Shown here: piece by piece, positions 36,752 to 47,446 of the stretch
Position numbering within the stretch: position 1 is the first letter of the stretch
Layout: each line of letters begins with the position of its first letter
From: Brachynemurus nebulosus
Lineage: Eukaryota > Arthropoda > Insecta > Neuroptera > Myrmeleontidae
Direction: 5' to 3'
Assembly (NCBI GenBank): GCA_035578155.1
Contig: JAPWDM010000016.1
Coordinates: 7,500,005 to 7,564,004 of the forward strand
Length of the DNA: 64,000 bases
The notes under the pieces: generated by a model
Told to the model about the DNA's origin: nothing
What the model saw: only the letters and a program-made list of their open reading frames with translations
Databases searched by the model: none
Translations under genes and position numbers: made by a program

Positions 36752-37176
36752 TAGTGATGAGCAAATGCAAGACCAAGACCAAGACTTGGCAGTCTTGGTC
36801 TTGGTCTTGTTCTTGCATTAAGAATCTTGGTCTTGGTCTTGCTAGAGCAGTTTGAGTCTTGGTATTGGTCTTGGTATTGCTAAAAATCTTGCACTTTCTT
36901 GCATTTTTTTATTAGCGAATTTTTTTCTTCTAAAATCAGAATTTTCTCTCTTTACGGTATTAATTATACTTTTAAACTATTTAAATAATTTAGCAAGAGT
37001 CTTGCTTTTTTCTTGCTATAGTCTTGGTCTTGCTCACTTGAGTCTTGGTATTGGTCTTGCAGCCATACTTATAGTCTTGGTCTTGGTCTTGGAAAATGCA
37101 GTCTTGGTCTTGGTCTTGCAAAAAATGCAAGACCAAGACAAGACTGCAAGACCAAGACTAATTTTGCTCATCACTA
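36752..37176. mobile_element. hAT-type MITE with GTCTTG-repeat arms
   Basis: Begins TAGTGATGAGCAAA, ends with TTGCTCATCACTA, and is flanked by exact CTATGACT duplications (36744-36751, 37177-37184). The arms are arrays of CTTGGTCTTG, inverted between ends. The 129-codon open frame across it is an artefact of this repeat. Confidence 0.92.
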
Positions 37177-37496
37177 CTATGACTACTATGAAATTAATTA
37201 TTTACTGTGAAAAATACTATTTGTATCCTATAAAGAAATAAACAAGTGGACTGTCCAGTTATCATCAATTGACACGTCTGCTGTTCTCAGCAAATTCCAT
37301 ACAGATGAGATTTCCATCGAGCCGGGCTCGATCATCCTGATATTAAAAATGGAATATGGACTTAACTTATCTGTCCTCAGTAGTTTCGAGAAAACGGTAG
37401 CAGGTATCAAAAAAATGATGAAACAAGTATATAGGTAAAATTGGTAAACGAATCAAAAAAAAAAAACAAACGATGATAGTTATCCTGTAGGACCTG

Positions 37497-38190
37497 AGTA
37501 CTCCCAAGAAAACCTAAAGTAAACGACTGGACGTATTGTTATCAAATTTTTGGCTCTCCGAAGAAACCCAAAATAAATGGATGGATGGATCTTGACCAAA
37601 TTTTTCTTGAATAGTACTGAGATTCTGAAAAAAAATGGACATGAGGCTAAAATTTTCCCGTAGGCTTTTACGGACCCAAAAAACCCTTCAAATAAACGCT
37701 CAGACGGATTTTATCCAAATTTTTCTCAAATATTATTGAGATTCCGAAATAAATTAATGTGAATTCAGAAATATTCTCCAGAGCCCTGGGATCTCAAAAT
37801 GTCTCACAAATTACAGTGCTCTTAAAATTGTCAGTATGAATATCTTATTATCTACGATAAGATCTCAAGGTATGAAAATTAGATATGCTATAAAAATATG
37901 AATATGACTTGAAAATATGAATAATACTTTAGAGTCGTCGAGCGAGCGAAACGAAGCACATAAAGAACTGATTTTGTACAAAATTTCAGAATATCAAATT
38001 TAAATGGACGTGTGCTCACATTGTCTGTCAGTTACACCAAATAGGGCGCAAAATAAAAAGCTGAAGAAATTTGACAATTTTTACTCAAGTACTGTTGAGA
38101 TCTCTGTGAAAGATGAAAGTGACGTTAAAATGATTTCCCGGGACCTTGGTACCTTGAGGGGCCTAAAATAGAAACAATTTTAAAATTGCT
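37497..38190. repeat. Family B dispersed repeat, longest copy
   Basis: Degenerate units around GGATCTTGACCAAATTTTT (near 37520, 37580, 37705 and 38065), then the GTCGAGCGAGCGAAACGAAG block at 37936. The flanks of the 10780 MITE match here, giving the empty site. Non-coding. Confidence 0.7.
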
Positions 38191-38892
38191 GGTGTTGGCA
38201 GTGTGCGAAGTATATGGTGGGGACAGTCAAATCGATTGCAGCGTGAGTAGTGGAGAAAATAAGCATTAATACAGGCTCATATGTGTTTATAGTTTGATAA
38301 AAAATATTAAATAAAAATATTTACATTCATCCACTTTGATTATAGACGCAACTGCAACTAATATGTCGTTCCTTATTTATCTGTCAACGTCTACACGTCA
38401 ATCCATAAATACAGAATTAAAAATATTTGATGTATTTTAACTCACGTGCAATGATGTTTCATAACGGGTTCAAGTTGTTGATGTTTGTCTTATTACTCTA
38501 CATTCAACTAAATGACTTGTGCCAGCATTTCTTAATTCTCGACTCCCCTGACGTGCTTCACCAACATCAGCAACTTTTTCCTCTGCATAGTCCGGGATTG
38601 GAAGGAAATACTGTCTTGATAATTATATTCATGTTAACGTCGAGAATTGTTTAATTACTTTTTTAATACAACTATTATACTTCATTCAGTATTTTATCCC
38701 TCAAATTGTTCAAATTTATTTATAAAAAAAATTAATTGTAAATAGCAAATATTTGTATTCAGATTTTAGGTTTTTTTTTTTTTTTTAAATACTTTAAATT
38801 TATTTCCACGGTTACCATTATTTATATTCGTTAATGAACCTGAAAAAATGTATACTATAGATGTCGTTGCCATCACGCACCCAGCCACCCAG
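38191..38892. other. Intergenic sequence, one small open frame
   Basis: 38427-38654 (plus) could encode 75 residues whose start from the third Met looks like a signal peptide (L-L-M-F-V-L-L-L-Y-I). No homology, promoter or splice donor supports it. Nothing else is recognised. Confidence 0.35.
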
Positions 38893-39010
38893 CCAGTGCG
38901 GAAATTAGCCATGCTAGTAAAATATGAAGATAGTTATTGTAGAGTCGTTGGGCGAGCAGGGTAAAGTGCTATAAATAATTGATTTTGCACATTTTTTTGG
39001 AATATATGAT
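38890..39010. repeat. Family B fragment
   Basis: Contains GTGCGGAAATTAGCCAT and GAGTCGTTGGGCGAGCAGGG followed by ATAAATAATTGATTTTG, as at 16630-16740. Confidence 0.65.
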
Positions 39011-39110
39011 TGAATTGACCTATAATTTTTACCTATAATTCAGATAATTTTATGCAAGTGAAACCGCGGGTCGCAACTAGTACTACATATCGCGCGTTGG
39101 CTGTCTCTAC

Positions 39111-39345
39111 CTCGTACATCAAAAGCTACATGTTTTAGGACACACAAAAAACATATTAAATACTGTATTTACATATATACTTATCTATATATATTTATAT
39201 ATATGGGTAGCCAACATCAAAGGGTGTAATTAGCATGAATCTTAAGCTCATAGTGATGAAAACACGGATTTAAAATATGTTTTTTTTTTGTGTTCAAAAA
39301 TTGGGAGTTTTCAGATACGAGGTTGAGACAGAGTACGCGCGATAT
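39111..39345. repeat. Related copy of the repeat at 4.4-5.2 kb
   Basis: CTACATGTTTTAGGACACA and CAAAAATTGGGAGTTTTCAG match blocks at 4795-4815 and 4485-4505. The two blocks are separated here by a short AT-rich spacer instead of long TA runs. Confidence 0.7.
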
Positions 39346-39697
39346 ATGCCTTATCTACTGTAATTGTTACTGCCAGTACGGCATTTCGAAACAAAAAAAT
39401 TTTCTCTATGGTTAAAATAAAAGGTTAATTAACAGAAAGCTAGCCCGTAAACATATATTTCAATTTTAAGTAAAAATTGACAAATTAAATATTTTACCAT
39501 AATGTTTTTAAATCAAATTTTTAATTAAAAATGGACTAAAAAGTATAAAATAACCTTTGCGTGAATTAAGTTTAGCTAACAATAAGTTTGGTTACTACCA
39601 AGAAGTAATAATAGCTAAAGTAGATACGTACATCTGAGACGGAAATAATATCAGTAAAATAATGCCGCATGCTTTTATAAATTATGTGGAATTATTT
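39346..39697. other. AT-rich intergenic sequence
   Basis: No gene recognised. Confidence 0.4.
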
Positions 39698-40082
39698 CAG
39701 TTGGGGCGAATGTAGACGATTTTTTCAGTTTTTTGGCAATAAATGGTTTAGAGTTTATGTAAAAAATTCTAAAAAAATAATTTAAATGCTTTAATATCAC
39801 GAGCATATAGGGCAGTAATAAAAATATCAAAATTGGTACTGCAACATTTTTTTTTTTTTTTTTGGTTATATAGTGTCTAGATTCGCCCCTATGTGTGGGG
39901 CGAATCGAGACAGTGCTTTATTTGTAATATAAATCACATTTAGTCATGCACATGGGTAAAATCGGACATAAAAAGATCTGAAAATAGCTGAATTTCCAAT
40001 CTGAAAATTCGCTAAACTAAATAATAGAATCAGCGAATGACTTTTGATCGGTGGAATAAAACATTTTGGATTTAAATGAATT

Positions 40083-40540
40083 TTATTTCGATTTGCCTTT
40101 GAGTCTATCATGCAAAGTCGATTTGGTAACATGGAAATCTTCAGCAGCTTGTCTGAGCGATTTTCTTTTATTTTTAATATCGGAAAGCAGGGGCGCAACA
40201 ACTACGTATCTACAGGGGGTCCAACAAAAATTTAAATTATCAAATTATTTGATAACGAAGTTCTCCGATAACAATGGAAAATGTTGTAATAAAATGTCGT
40301 CTCCGAAGATTTGATTTTCAAATAAAAAATATTAGTATACCACTAAAAATTTTACTTTTTAATATAAATAAACTAAATTGAAGAAAAATTTCCAGTTACA
40401 ACTCCCAGGTAATTTTAGGGAGTCCGGACCCCCTGGACCTCCCCGGTTGTTACGCCTCTGTCGGAAAGAGCCCATTTTATGTTATCTAGACTACAGTTTA
40501 TGTAGTTTATACTCACTTTCTTTTTATACTGACGCAACAT
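40083..40540 (-). pseudogene. pogo/Tigger transposase N-terminus, split by a MITE
   Basis: Read leftwards from a Met at 40540, a short basic start (M-L-R-Q-Y-K-K-K) leads to D-N-I-K-W-A-L-S-D-I. The frame continues beyond the hAT MITE (40188-40460) and one copy of its target duplication into S-L-R-Q-A-A-E-D-F and K-S-T-L-H-D-R-L-K-G-K. That is the psq-type helix-turn-helix of pogo-family transposases, which binds element ends. A stop at 40083 and missing downstream domains show it is dead. Neither strand of the surrounding element holds a recognisable DDE domain. Confidence 0.85.
40188..40460. mobile_element. hAT-type MITE inside the pogo coding region
   Basis: The ends CAGGGGCGCAACAAC and GTTGTTACGCCTCTG are flanked by exact TCGGAAAG duplications (40180-40187, 40461-40468). 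It is 273 bases and non-coding. Excising it restores the transposase reading frame. Confidence 0.93.
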
Positions 40541-40631
40541 GGTGTATGAGTTCGCCTCACCTATAGACAATTTTTTTGTTAATCAAATTATAAAAAAAAT
40601 TAAGCACAATACAGCTTTCATTTTTGGTATA

Positions 40632-40784
40632 CAGGGTGTAAAACAAATAACTCTCGTCCTTTTGTGGGCTAACTCAGCATCCTGTAGACACTAAAACCGC
40701 AGGAATTTTTTCGGAATTAACAGTCGCGTCACCCTTCAAAAGGATAAGAGTTGTTTACATCCTGTATATAATATATATACACAC

Positions 40785-40871
<87 letters not shown>

Positions 40872-41035
40872 GTTTGTGTCTGTACATATTGTATACAGGG
40901 TGTAAAGCAAATAACTCTTATACTTTTGAGGGGTGACGCGACTGTTAATTCCGAAGAACTTCCTGCGGTTTTGGTGTCTACAGGGTGCTATGAGTCACCC
41001 CACAAAAGGACGAGAGTTATTTGTTTTACAGCCTG
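40632..41035. mobile_element. MITE with a (TA)n loop, CAGGGTGTAAAACAAAT ends
   Basis: Inverted arms of about 150 bases, flanked by TA, surround a TA microsatellite (40789-40871). The arms carry CCTGTAGACACTAAAACC and AAATAACTCTCGTCC, which relate it to the palindrome at 20780-20970. Confidence 0.8.
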
Positions 41036-41325
41036 TATATATTGCCAAAAAAACACCAAACATTTTGTTGCCAGTCTCTACTTTATATATATAACTGTTT
41101 TTTTTTTTGTACAGCAGTTTCTTTACAAGATTCCAAAACGCGCGTTATTTTTAAAAATTATAGACAATGCGCCTGTAAAATAACAAAATACAAAGATGTC
41201 ACGTTCGCCGCTTTTCTTTGACAATTGACAAAATTCAGTAGTATAAATTGATCTATGACCTTGTACGGTCATAACACTGACCGAGAAATATCGAAAGGCA
41301 GCTTTGTCTAGATTCGCCCCTACTG

Positions 41326-41666
41326 TCTTTTTAGTTCAGATGCAAAATTTTTTTAAAATAAAAAGAAACTACAACATATTTTATATTTATTTTATATTAT
41401 AAAAAATTTCTTTTTTATATACATAAAAATCAGAAGTTCCCATATTTGGAATTCCAGACCCAAAATAAATCTAAAATATTTTTATCACCCATAACAAATA
41501 ATTCTATCTATACAACTAATATTTTAATGTGTATGATATTAAATATTCACACACAAATCACCTATATTTAATGAACGCCAGTAGACATATATTAATTTGT
41601 TGCTGTTATAAAAAAAGGAATAGAAAGGAATAAATTATAATAGTTTTCCCAAATACATTTTTAAAA

Positions 41667-41669
<3 letters not shown>
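41326..41669. other. AT-rich intergenic sequence
   Basis: No gene recognised. Confidence 0.4.

Positions 41670-41747
<78 letters not shown>
41670..41747. repeat. (TA)n microsatellite
   Basis: An uninterrupted TA run. Confidence 0.95.
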
Positions 41748-41750
<3 letters not shown>

Positions 41751-42295
41751 AAAAGTTAGAATCAATTTAAGAACTTTTTCAGAACCACGGTGGCAGCATT
41801 TGAATTACTGCCTGAATACCTAAAACATGCATACCATTATAGTTCAATATTTCTACAGATTAAAGTTTTTTCTTTTTGTATTAAAAATATTTTAGGAAAT
41901 CAATAAGAATATTATTAACGTATGTCTACCCGATTTTTCCTTATTTTTATCACTGAAAATAAATACAAAAGTAGTCTTCATAATATTTGTTAAATTTGTA
42001 AAAGCTGTTAAATGTTATCTGTATCAGGGGGTCCCAAGTGTGAGTCCCTCATAATTAGCTTCAAGTGGATCATCAAAAGCTTTAATATTTCATTAACCAA
42101 GATTAGTTGTATAAATGGCTGTATACATACATATTATATAAATATTAACTATACTTTATGCATATTATTCACAAACAAAACAATTTTTTTATATACATTT
42201 TTACTTCAATTGTACCATAAGGCATTACTGTATTTTATTCACTAATATAAAAGAAGTGACGTAATAAGAATTTTCGAAAATTCCAAATTTTGTCT
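41748..42295. other. AT-rich intergenic sequence
   Basis: No gene recognised. Confidence 0.4.
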
Positions 42296-42303
42296 ATCTA
42301 AAA

Positions 42304-42551
42304 CATAGATTCCCAACGGGGGCGATGTCGCCCCCAAGTGGACGCTGGAGCCTTCCAGGGAAACGGTAGCGGATAAAGTTGTCAACAGGGGTTGGTCAAA
42401 TAAGTAAAGCACTTTACAGCCGACGAGCAAAAGAAAAAGGTCACCGGTTGTGAAAAATAGAACGAGTAAAAAAAAGCCCGCGGCGTTGCTAGGGGGCGTT
42501 GAAATCTCTGTGTAAAGGGGGCGGTGGTCCAGAAAAGGTTGGGAATCTATG
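42304..42551. mobile_element. hAT-type MITE
   Basis: The ends CATAGATTCCCAAC and GTTGGGAATCTATG are perfect inverted repeats, flanked by exact ATCTAAAA duplications (42296-42303, 42552-42559). The interior shares GAGCAAAAGAAAAAGGTC-like sequence with the MITE at 22769. It is GC-rich relative to its surroundings. Confidence 0.93.
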
Positions 42552-42834
42552 ATCTAAAAAATTCTAGGTACATACTATATTTATTTTATACAAAAGATGT
42601 ACATGTAATGTTCTACTCAGATGATAGTTGTAAAAGGGCAAATAAATTTGGCAAAAACAAGTTTTAGAACTATTTCTAGTAAGTTAATTACAATAAATAT
42701 TTTTATATGATTATTGCATCATGAACAAAAGAAGCAATGAACTATCCACATTTATTTGTTCATTACTAAAAACAAAAGAAGCAGTTTCATACTATTGTTT
42801 AATAATGCATAACTCCAAAATATAAAATTGATGT

Positions 42835-43540
42835 TAAAAAAATTTTTCAACCAAAAGTCCAATATAATGGACATGATAATCGGGAAATAAAATTATACCG
42901 AAATTCAAAAGAACTGAAAGTAATTACATATTTGTCTCTATCTAATTAATTTTATAATGTAACTAAGACCCCGAGCTGGTCTAGTGTCTAGCAACTCCGC
43001 TCTTGGTTGATAAGATCGTGAGTTCGGTACCAACCGGGGAAGATACGTCATCTACACTACCATACCTCATTATCCATCAATAATCATTCCAACCTCAAAA
43101 CTCAATAGTACATTACAAGGATACATATGACCTAAGCTGTTGCGTACCAAAAACCAATAGAAAAAAAAAAATGTAACTAAATTTAATTGATGTTTAACTA
43201 ATTTTGAAGTTAAAATATTTGCTTCATTTTTCTTTGAATCAATGTTGGAAGTTTATGACAATTACTATAGCTTGGTAATATTAATAAAATTAATTTAATA
43301 AAATTTGAACATAGTATCATTATACACCCGTTCTAGATAAACTTACATTGTAATTTGCAATTTATATTGTAATATTTTGTTATTCAGGTTTCACTGATGA
43401 AGGCACATAATTTGCTGAAATTTTGAATTTGAAAAAAGAAAAAATAAAATAAAAAATTCTTTTGGATTTCAATGTAACTTTATTTCTGACTATCCTGTCC
43501 ATTGTATTGGGTTTTTTGGTTGAAAAATTTTTTAACATTT
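42835..43540. repeat. Inverted repeat pair with a hammerhead-like core
   Basis: 42835-42925 and 43440-43540 are inverted copies (TTTTTCAACCAAAA; CAATATAATGGACATGATA). Just before the right arm are CTGATGA (43394-43400) and GAAA (43417-43420) around a possible stem, in hammerhead order. A SINE is inserted between the arms. Inverted terminal segments with such motifs occur in some Penelope-like elements, but no reverse transcriptase is seen. Confidence 0.5.
42967..43170 (+). mobile_element. tRNA-derived SINE with 10-base target duplication
   Basis: A tRNA-like head (A box around GAGCTGGTCTAGTGTC, B box around GTGAGTTCGGTACC), a unique body and an A11 tail. Flanked by ATGTAACTAA at 42957-42966 and 43171-43180. 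The clean duplication and tail suggest recent retroposition. Confidence 0.85.
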
Positions 43541-44395
43541 GATTAATTTATTCCCAGTTGACTTACTTATATGATAAAATATAAAATTGATAAATAATAA
43601 ACAAATATTTTTGCGAAGTAAAATATTTGTTTATTATTTACAAATATGGAATACCATAAAGTAACGCTCAAATCTATTAATATTATAAAATTAATGTTAT
43701 CATAGATTATTTTATTAACATACGTTATTTCTTAACACAAATTATTTCTTATCACTGATTTTTTTGATTTATTAAAGTGCTCCCAACGTAACATGTTTAA
43801 CATGATTGAACATATTTAACAAAGATTATGAAGCTACTGGCTACAAATTCTATAATAATTGAATTTTTAAATTGTTCTTACTCTAAAAAAAAGAAAAGAA
43901 AAACAAAATTAAAAACATTAATCTGATTATAGAATCTGTTCACAGAAGTATTTATTGTAAATTTTTTGTCATAAATTTTGCATTGCTTTAATAACGCATA
44001 TATAGAAAATATGGATTCAAGACATTTTATAATTTCATGTAAAAAAAAATATAATTTTAAGTAAAATGTGCCTATATTATTTAACTAGAGTACTTAAAAT
44101 AATCGCTAATAAATGTATTTTAAATCATGCATATCTCTAGTAAATTAACTATGGAGAAAATAGCGGAATGAAGAATTCATTGATGAAATTTGATTTGATT
44201 TGACAAAAAAAATTATAGAGTATTTTTATCGTTTGAAATTTTGAAACAAAAGAGAAGATGAGAAGAAAGGAGGAGATTTCGTATGAGCATTTGTCACTGA
44301 GAATTTTTCGTATGAGGAGTTATAATGTAAGCATACTTCTTGCGCATATTTTTCTGGTAACAAATGTTCATATAGACTAGCCACATACCACATAT
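43541..44395. other. AT-rich intergenic sequence
   Basis: No gene recognised. Confidence 0.4.
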
Positions 44396-45489
44396 AGACT
44401 AGCCGCAGCCACATACAATTTTTAGTTGAACAACTATTTAGTTGTATCTCAAAAGACTGGGATCCTATGGAAGTGCACATACTATCAATACGACAGTAGC
44501 TCGACAAAAAAATCAAAAAACCATATTGATCGTTTTTTGACTAAAAAGTCGGACAACTTAAACAACTATCGATCGACAGGTATATATGTACTAGTGGTGG
44601 AGAACTATCGATAGCACTATCGATAACTATCGATAGTTTTGACTATCGAAAACTATCGATATTTTTTTTTTTACTATCGATAGTTTCTTTCAGTCATTTC
44701 GTTTACTTATAAATACTAGCCGGTCTTTCAGTCGATTCGTTTACTTATAAATTATAACCAGAGATATAGAAACAACCATTTTAATGGAATTTCCGGGCGA
44801 AAAGGAATAACTACGCCCTTTTTTTGCTCGTCGGCTATCCAAATGCGGCCCAAGTCAAAAAACTGACTATCAAAAACTATCGATAGTTTCACGACTGACT
44901 ATCGGTAACTATCGATAGTCGGAACCATCGATAGTCGGGATTATCGATAGTTCTCAATCACTAATATGTACATTACTGTGTACTGAAGTGCACATACACT
45001 CAACTAAATAGTCGATCGAGTCGATCTGTAACCTGAAGATATAAATCTCTATGGTAAATTCTGTTGCATTTTATCTTTACTGTGCTACGTTTATGGAATG
45101 TACAGATTACCTTCTTTTCCTTTTTTATCGTACATTCTATATAAAGCAAAGCACAGGCAAATACTTTTCTATTAACCATTTTTGAATTCGATGATTGATA
45201 AGATCCTTAAAAAATTAAAAGCACAAAACATTCAAATAAGTTTCGAAAATCACCACCATAGATATAAGAGACGTGACAAATATAGAAACTATTATTTATA
45301 ATTGGTTCAGAAAAAGAGGATTACCCACGAATAGGAATAAATAAGCATACGAATAATTTTAAAATCACTGCACAACTAATTGATAGTATGCGCATCCTAC
45401 AACTAAACAGTTTAGTTGAATTGAAATTGTGAGGCTCATCGATTTCGACTAAACAGTTTAGTCGAGATAATAACTGAGTGTACACGCCA
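44396..45489. mobile_element. GACTAGCCGCATACAC element, copy 1 (with hAT insertion)
   Basis: Starts near GACTAGCCGCAGCCACATAC and ends GTGTACACGCCAAGCCTAA. Inside are inverted AACTATTTAGTTG/AACAGTTTAGTTG motifs. Without the 380 bases added by the hAT MITE it is about 710 bases, close to the adjacent copy. TAA at the junctions fits a PIF/Harbinger target site. Non-coding. Confidence 0.7.
44592..44963. mobile_element. hAT-type MITE, CTATCGATAG-arm family, second copy
   Basis: Flanked by exact ATATGTAC duplications (44584-44591, 44964-44971). The ends TAGTGGTGGAGAAC and GTTCTCAATCACTA match the element at 22769, and the interior is its inverted homologue. The neighbouring copy of the host repeat gives the empty site GGTATATGTACATTACTG at about 45680-45697. 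Confidence 0.95.
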
Positions 45490-46222
45490 AGCCTAAGACT
45501 AGCCGCATACACACAATTTTTAGTTGAACAACTGTTTAGTTGTATGTCAAAAGACTATGGGAACTTATGGAGGTGCGCATACTATCAACACGATAGTAGC
45601 TCGACAAAAAAATCATAAAACCATATCGATCGTTTTTTGACTAAAAAGTCGGACAACTTAAACAACTATCGATCGACAGGTATATGTACATTACTGTGTA
45701 TTGAAGTGCGTATACACTCAACTAAATAGTCGATCTGTAACCTGAACATATAATCTCTATGGTAAATTCTGGAGTATTTTATCTATGCTGTGATATACTA
45801 TGGGATGTACGAAATATCTCCTTTTCCTTTTCTTTGTCGTACGTTCTATATGAAGCAAAGTACAGACAAGTCCTTTTCTATTAACCATTTTTGAATTCGA
45901 TGATTGATAAGATCGTTAAAAAGTTAAAAACACAAAACATTCAACAAGTTTTGAAAATCATAGATATAATAAACATGACAGATATAGGATATTATTTATG
46001 ATTGGTTGCATTACATATATTATTTATGATTGGTTGAAAAAAAGAGGATTATGCACGAATAGGAATAAATAAGGGTAAGAATAATTTTAAAATCGCTGAA
46101 CAACTGATTGATAGTATGCGCATCCTACAACTAAACAGTTTAGTTGGGTTGAAATCATGAGGCTCATCGATTTCGACTAAACAGTTTAGTCGAGATACTA
46201 ATTGAGTGTATGCGCCAGGCCT
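45490..46222. mobile_element. GACTAGCCGCATACAC element, copy 2 (uninterrupted)
   Basis: A tandem neighbour of copy 1 in the same orientation, sharing most of its sequence. Ends at GTGTATGCGCCAGGCC followed by TAA; TAA also precedes the left end. Non-coding. Confidence 0.75.
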
Positions 46223-46324
46223 AAAGCGACACTAACCATAAATAGTTATCTATAGAAGTATTGGCGATGATAATATTCCCTAGCAACAAGTCGCGGAAAT
46301 AATATATGACATAACTTTCATATA

Positions 46325-46904
46325 CACACACCGGCATAATTAGCGGAACATAAAAAAAAAATATAAAAACCTATTTATTAAACAAAGTTGGCGGTATTTT
46401 TTCATTTTTACTTAAAATAATATTGAAGTAACGAATCAATTGACTTTCCATAGAATTGTTTTTATTTATTATTGATGCAATTCTTTTTAAGAAGTCTGTC
46501 ACTTTCGAATTCAAATACCGTTTTTTTCTCAATGTGGTCGAGCTTCAAACTACCGTAATTGAAGAATGGCAAAGACTGCCCCAGGAAACTATAGATAACA
46601 TCTTTCTGAGTATAGAAAAACGAATGGAAGCTTTGATAAGAGCACGGGAGGAATCAGGCGGGATTAAATCATTTTCTATTTGTTAAATAATCTTTAACTT
46701 GAATTATTCTTAGACGACATAAGATTCCAAAAATTTGCCATTTTATATGGTTACTTGTTTTGCTACCGAAAATAAATGTATATCGACTTGTGAACATGTA
46801 ATTTTAAGTGAATAATTAAATAAGATTAATATTTTCTTGAAATTAAATGGTTTGTTTGATTTTTACAGATATTTTGTATGTTCCGCTAATTCTGCCGGTG
46901 TGTG
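46325..46904 (+). mobile_element. Tc1-like element, deletion derivative
   Basis: The ends CACACACCGGCATAATTAGC and the complement match over 27 bases with one difference, flanked by TA. The 580-base body keeps only the last part of the transposase gene. Confidence 0.88.
46544..46686 (+). pseudogene. Tc1-like transposase C-terminal remnant
   Basis: I-E-E-W-Q-R-L-P-Q-E-T-I-D-N and S-I-E-K-R-M-E-A-L-I-R-A-R match the C-terminal helix region of Tc1-family transposases. The DNA-binding and DDE domains are gone. Upstream codons in the same frame do not resemble the family. Confidence 0.85.
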
Positions 46905-46982
46905 TAGTTGAATTTTCTAATAGCAAATTAATAAAGTTTTCACGTAAATTGTGCGTATAATTACGTGATTTAAAGTGTTGAG

Positions 46983-47204
46983 ATGAACACTAGTAAACAC
47001 AATAGAAAAGGGAGTATTTACTGCTATGTTCCACAGTGCAGGAACTACAAAAGAGAAGGACTGAGTTTTCATCGTTTTCCTACCAGTGTCAAACTTAAAA
47101 AACATTGGGAAACTATACTTAAAATGAAAACTTCATCAGTGTTTATGCGTGTTTACTCAGAACATTGTGAGGTGTCAACATTACATTCCACTTCATGTGG
47201 ATAA
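46983..47204 (+). pseudogene. Degenerate THAP zinc-finger fragment, 73 aa
   Basis: A THAP-type start: C-Y-V-P-Q-C (residues 14-19), L-S-F-H-R-F-P, K-K-H-W-E-T-I-L (residues 39-46). The closing C-x2-H-F of the C2CH zinc site reads V-Y-S-E-H-C: Cys to Tyr and Phe to Cys, each explained by one base change. Zinc binding should fail. The frame ends shortly after, without a transposase domain. It lies within the inverted ends at 46247-47446. A short host THAP exon is less likely. Confidence 0.7.
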
Positions 47205-47446
47205 CTTAATACTCTACAAGTTTGTGCAGCTAAACCTAGATATTTTATGTTACTTATATTTCGTTCTTTAACACCAACACAACTCGCGAAGAGGTCTCGC
47301 AGTATTTTTTACTCTTTCATAAATGTTCAACAAAGAAATCATCACAAAATTTTTATAAAGCAATGAAATAATATTAATCATATGCCATATACTAGTTCCA
47401 CAAACGCTCACCAGGGAAATTTTATCATCGCCAATAGACTACAGAT

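Larger units (their letters stand above)
39698..41325 (-). mobile_element. pogo-like element(s) with GGGGCGAAT ends
   Basis: The outer ends CAGTTGGGGCGAATGTAGAC and the complement of CAGTAGGGGCGAATCTAGAC bound the segment. A head-to-head pair of the same ends lies at 39874-39915, so this may be two abutting elements (39698-39890 and 39892-41325) or one with an internal repeat. It contains a pogo transposase N-terminus (minus) and two nested MITEs. Flanking TA is not evident. Confidence 0.65.
46247..47446. mobile_element. Possible P-superfamily derivative with 30-base inverted ends
   Basis: ATCTATAGAAGTATTGGCGA at the left pairs with the complement of the right end (47416-47446; GGGAAATTTTATCATCGCCA). 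Between them lie a THAP fragment and a nested Tc1 remnant. P-superfamily assignment rests only on the THAP domain. Confidence 0.45.

Noticed and set aside
36852..37241. 129-codon plus-strand open frame rich in Leu and Gly
   Set aside because: It is produced by the CTTGGTCTTG array in the hAT MITE at 36752-37176 and runs past the element's end; composition is that of the simple repeat.
38427..38654. 75-codon frame with a signal-peptide-like start, briefly considered as a first exon of a secreted or membrane protein
   Set aside because: No recognised homology, no convincing splice donor, no TATA/initiator or poly(A) context; the hydrophobic start could be chance in AT-rich DNA.
46456..46543. 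Extension of the Tc1 C-terminal remnant to the upstream Met at 46456
   Set aside because: Residues before E-L-Q-T-T-V-I-E-E-W do not resemble the transposase family; they are probably sequence joined by the internal deletion.
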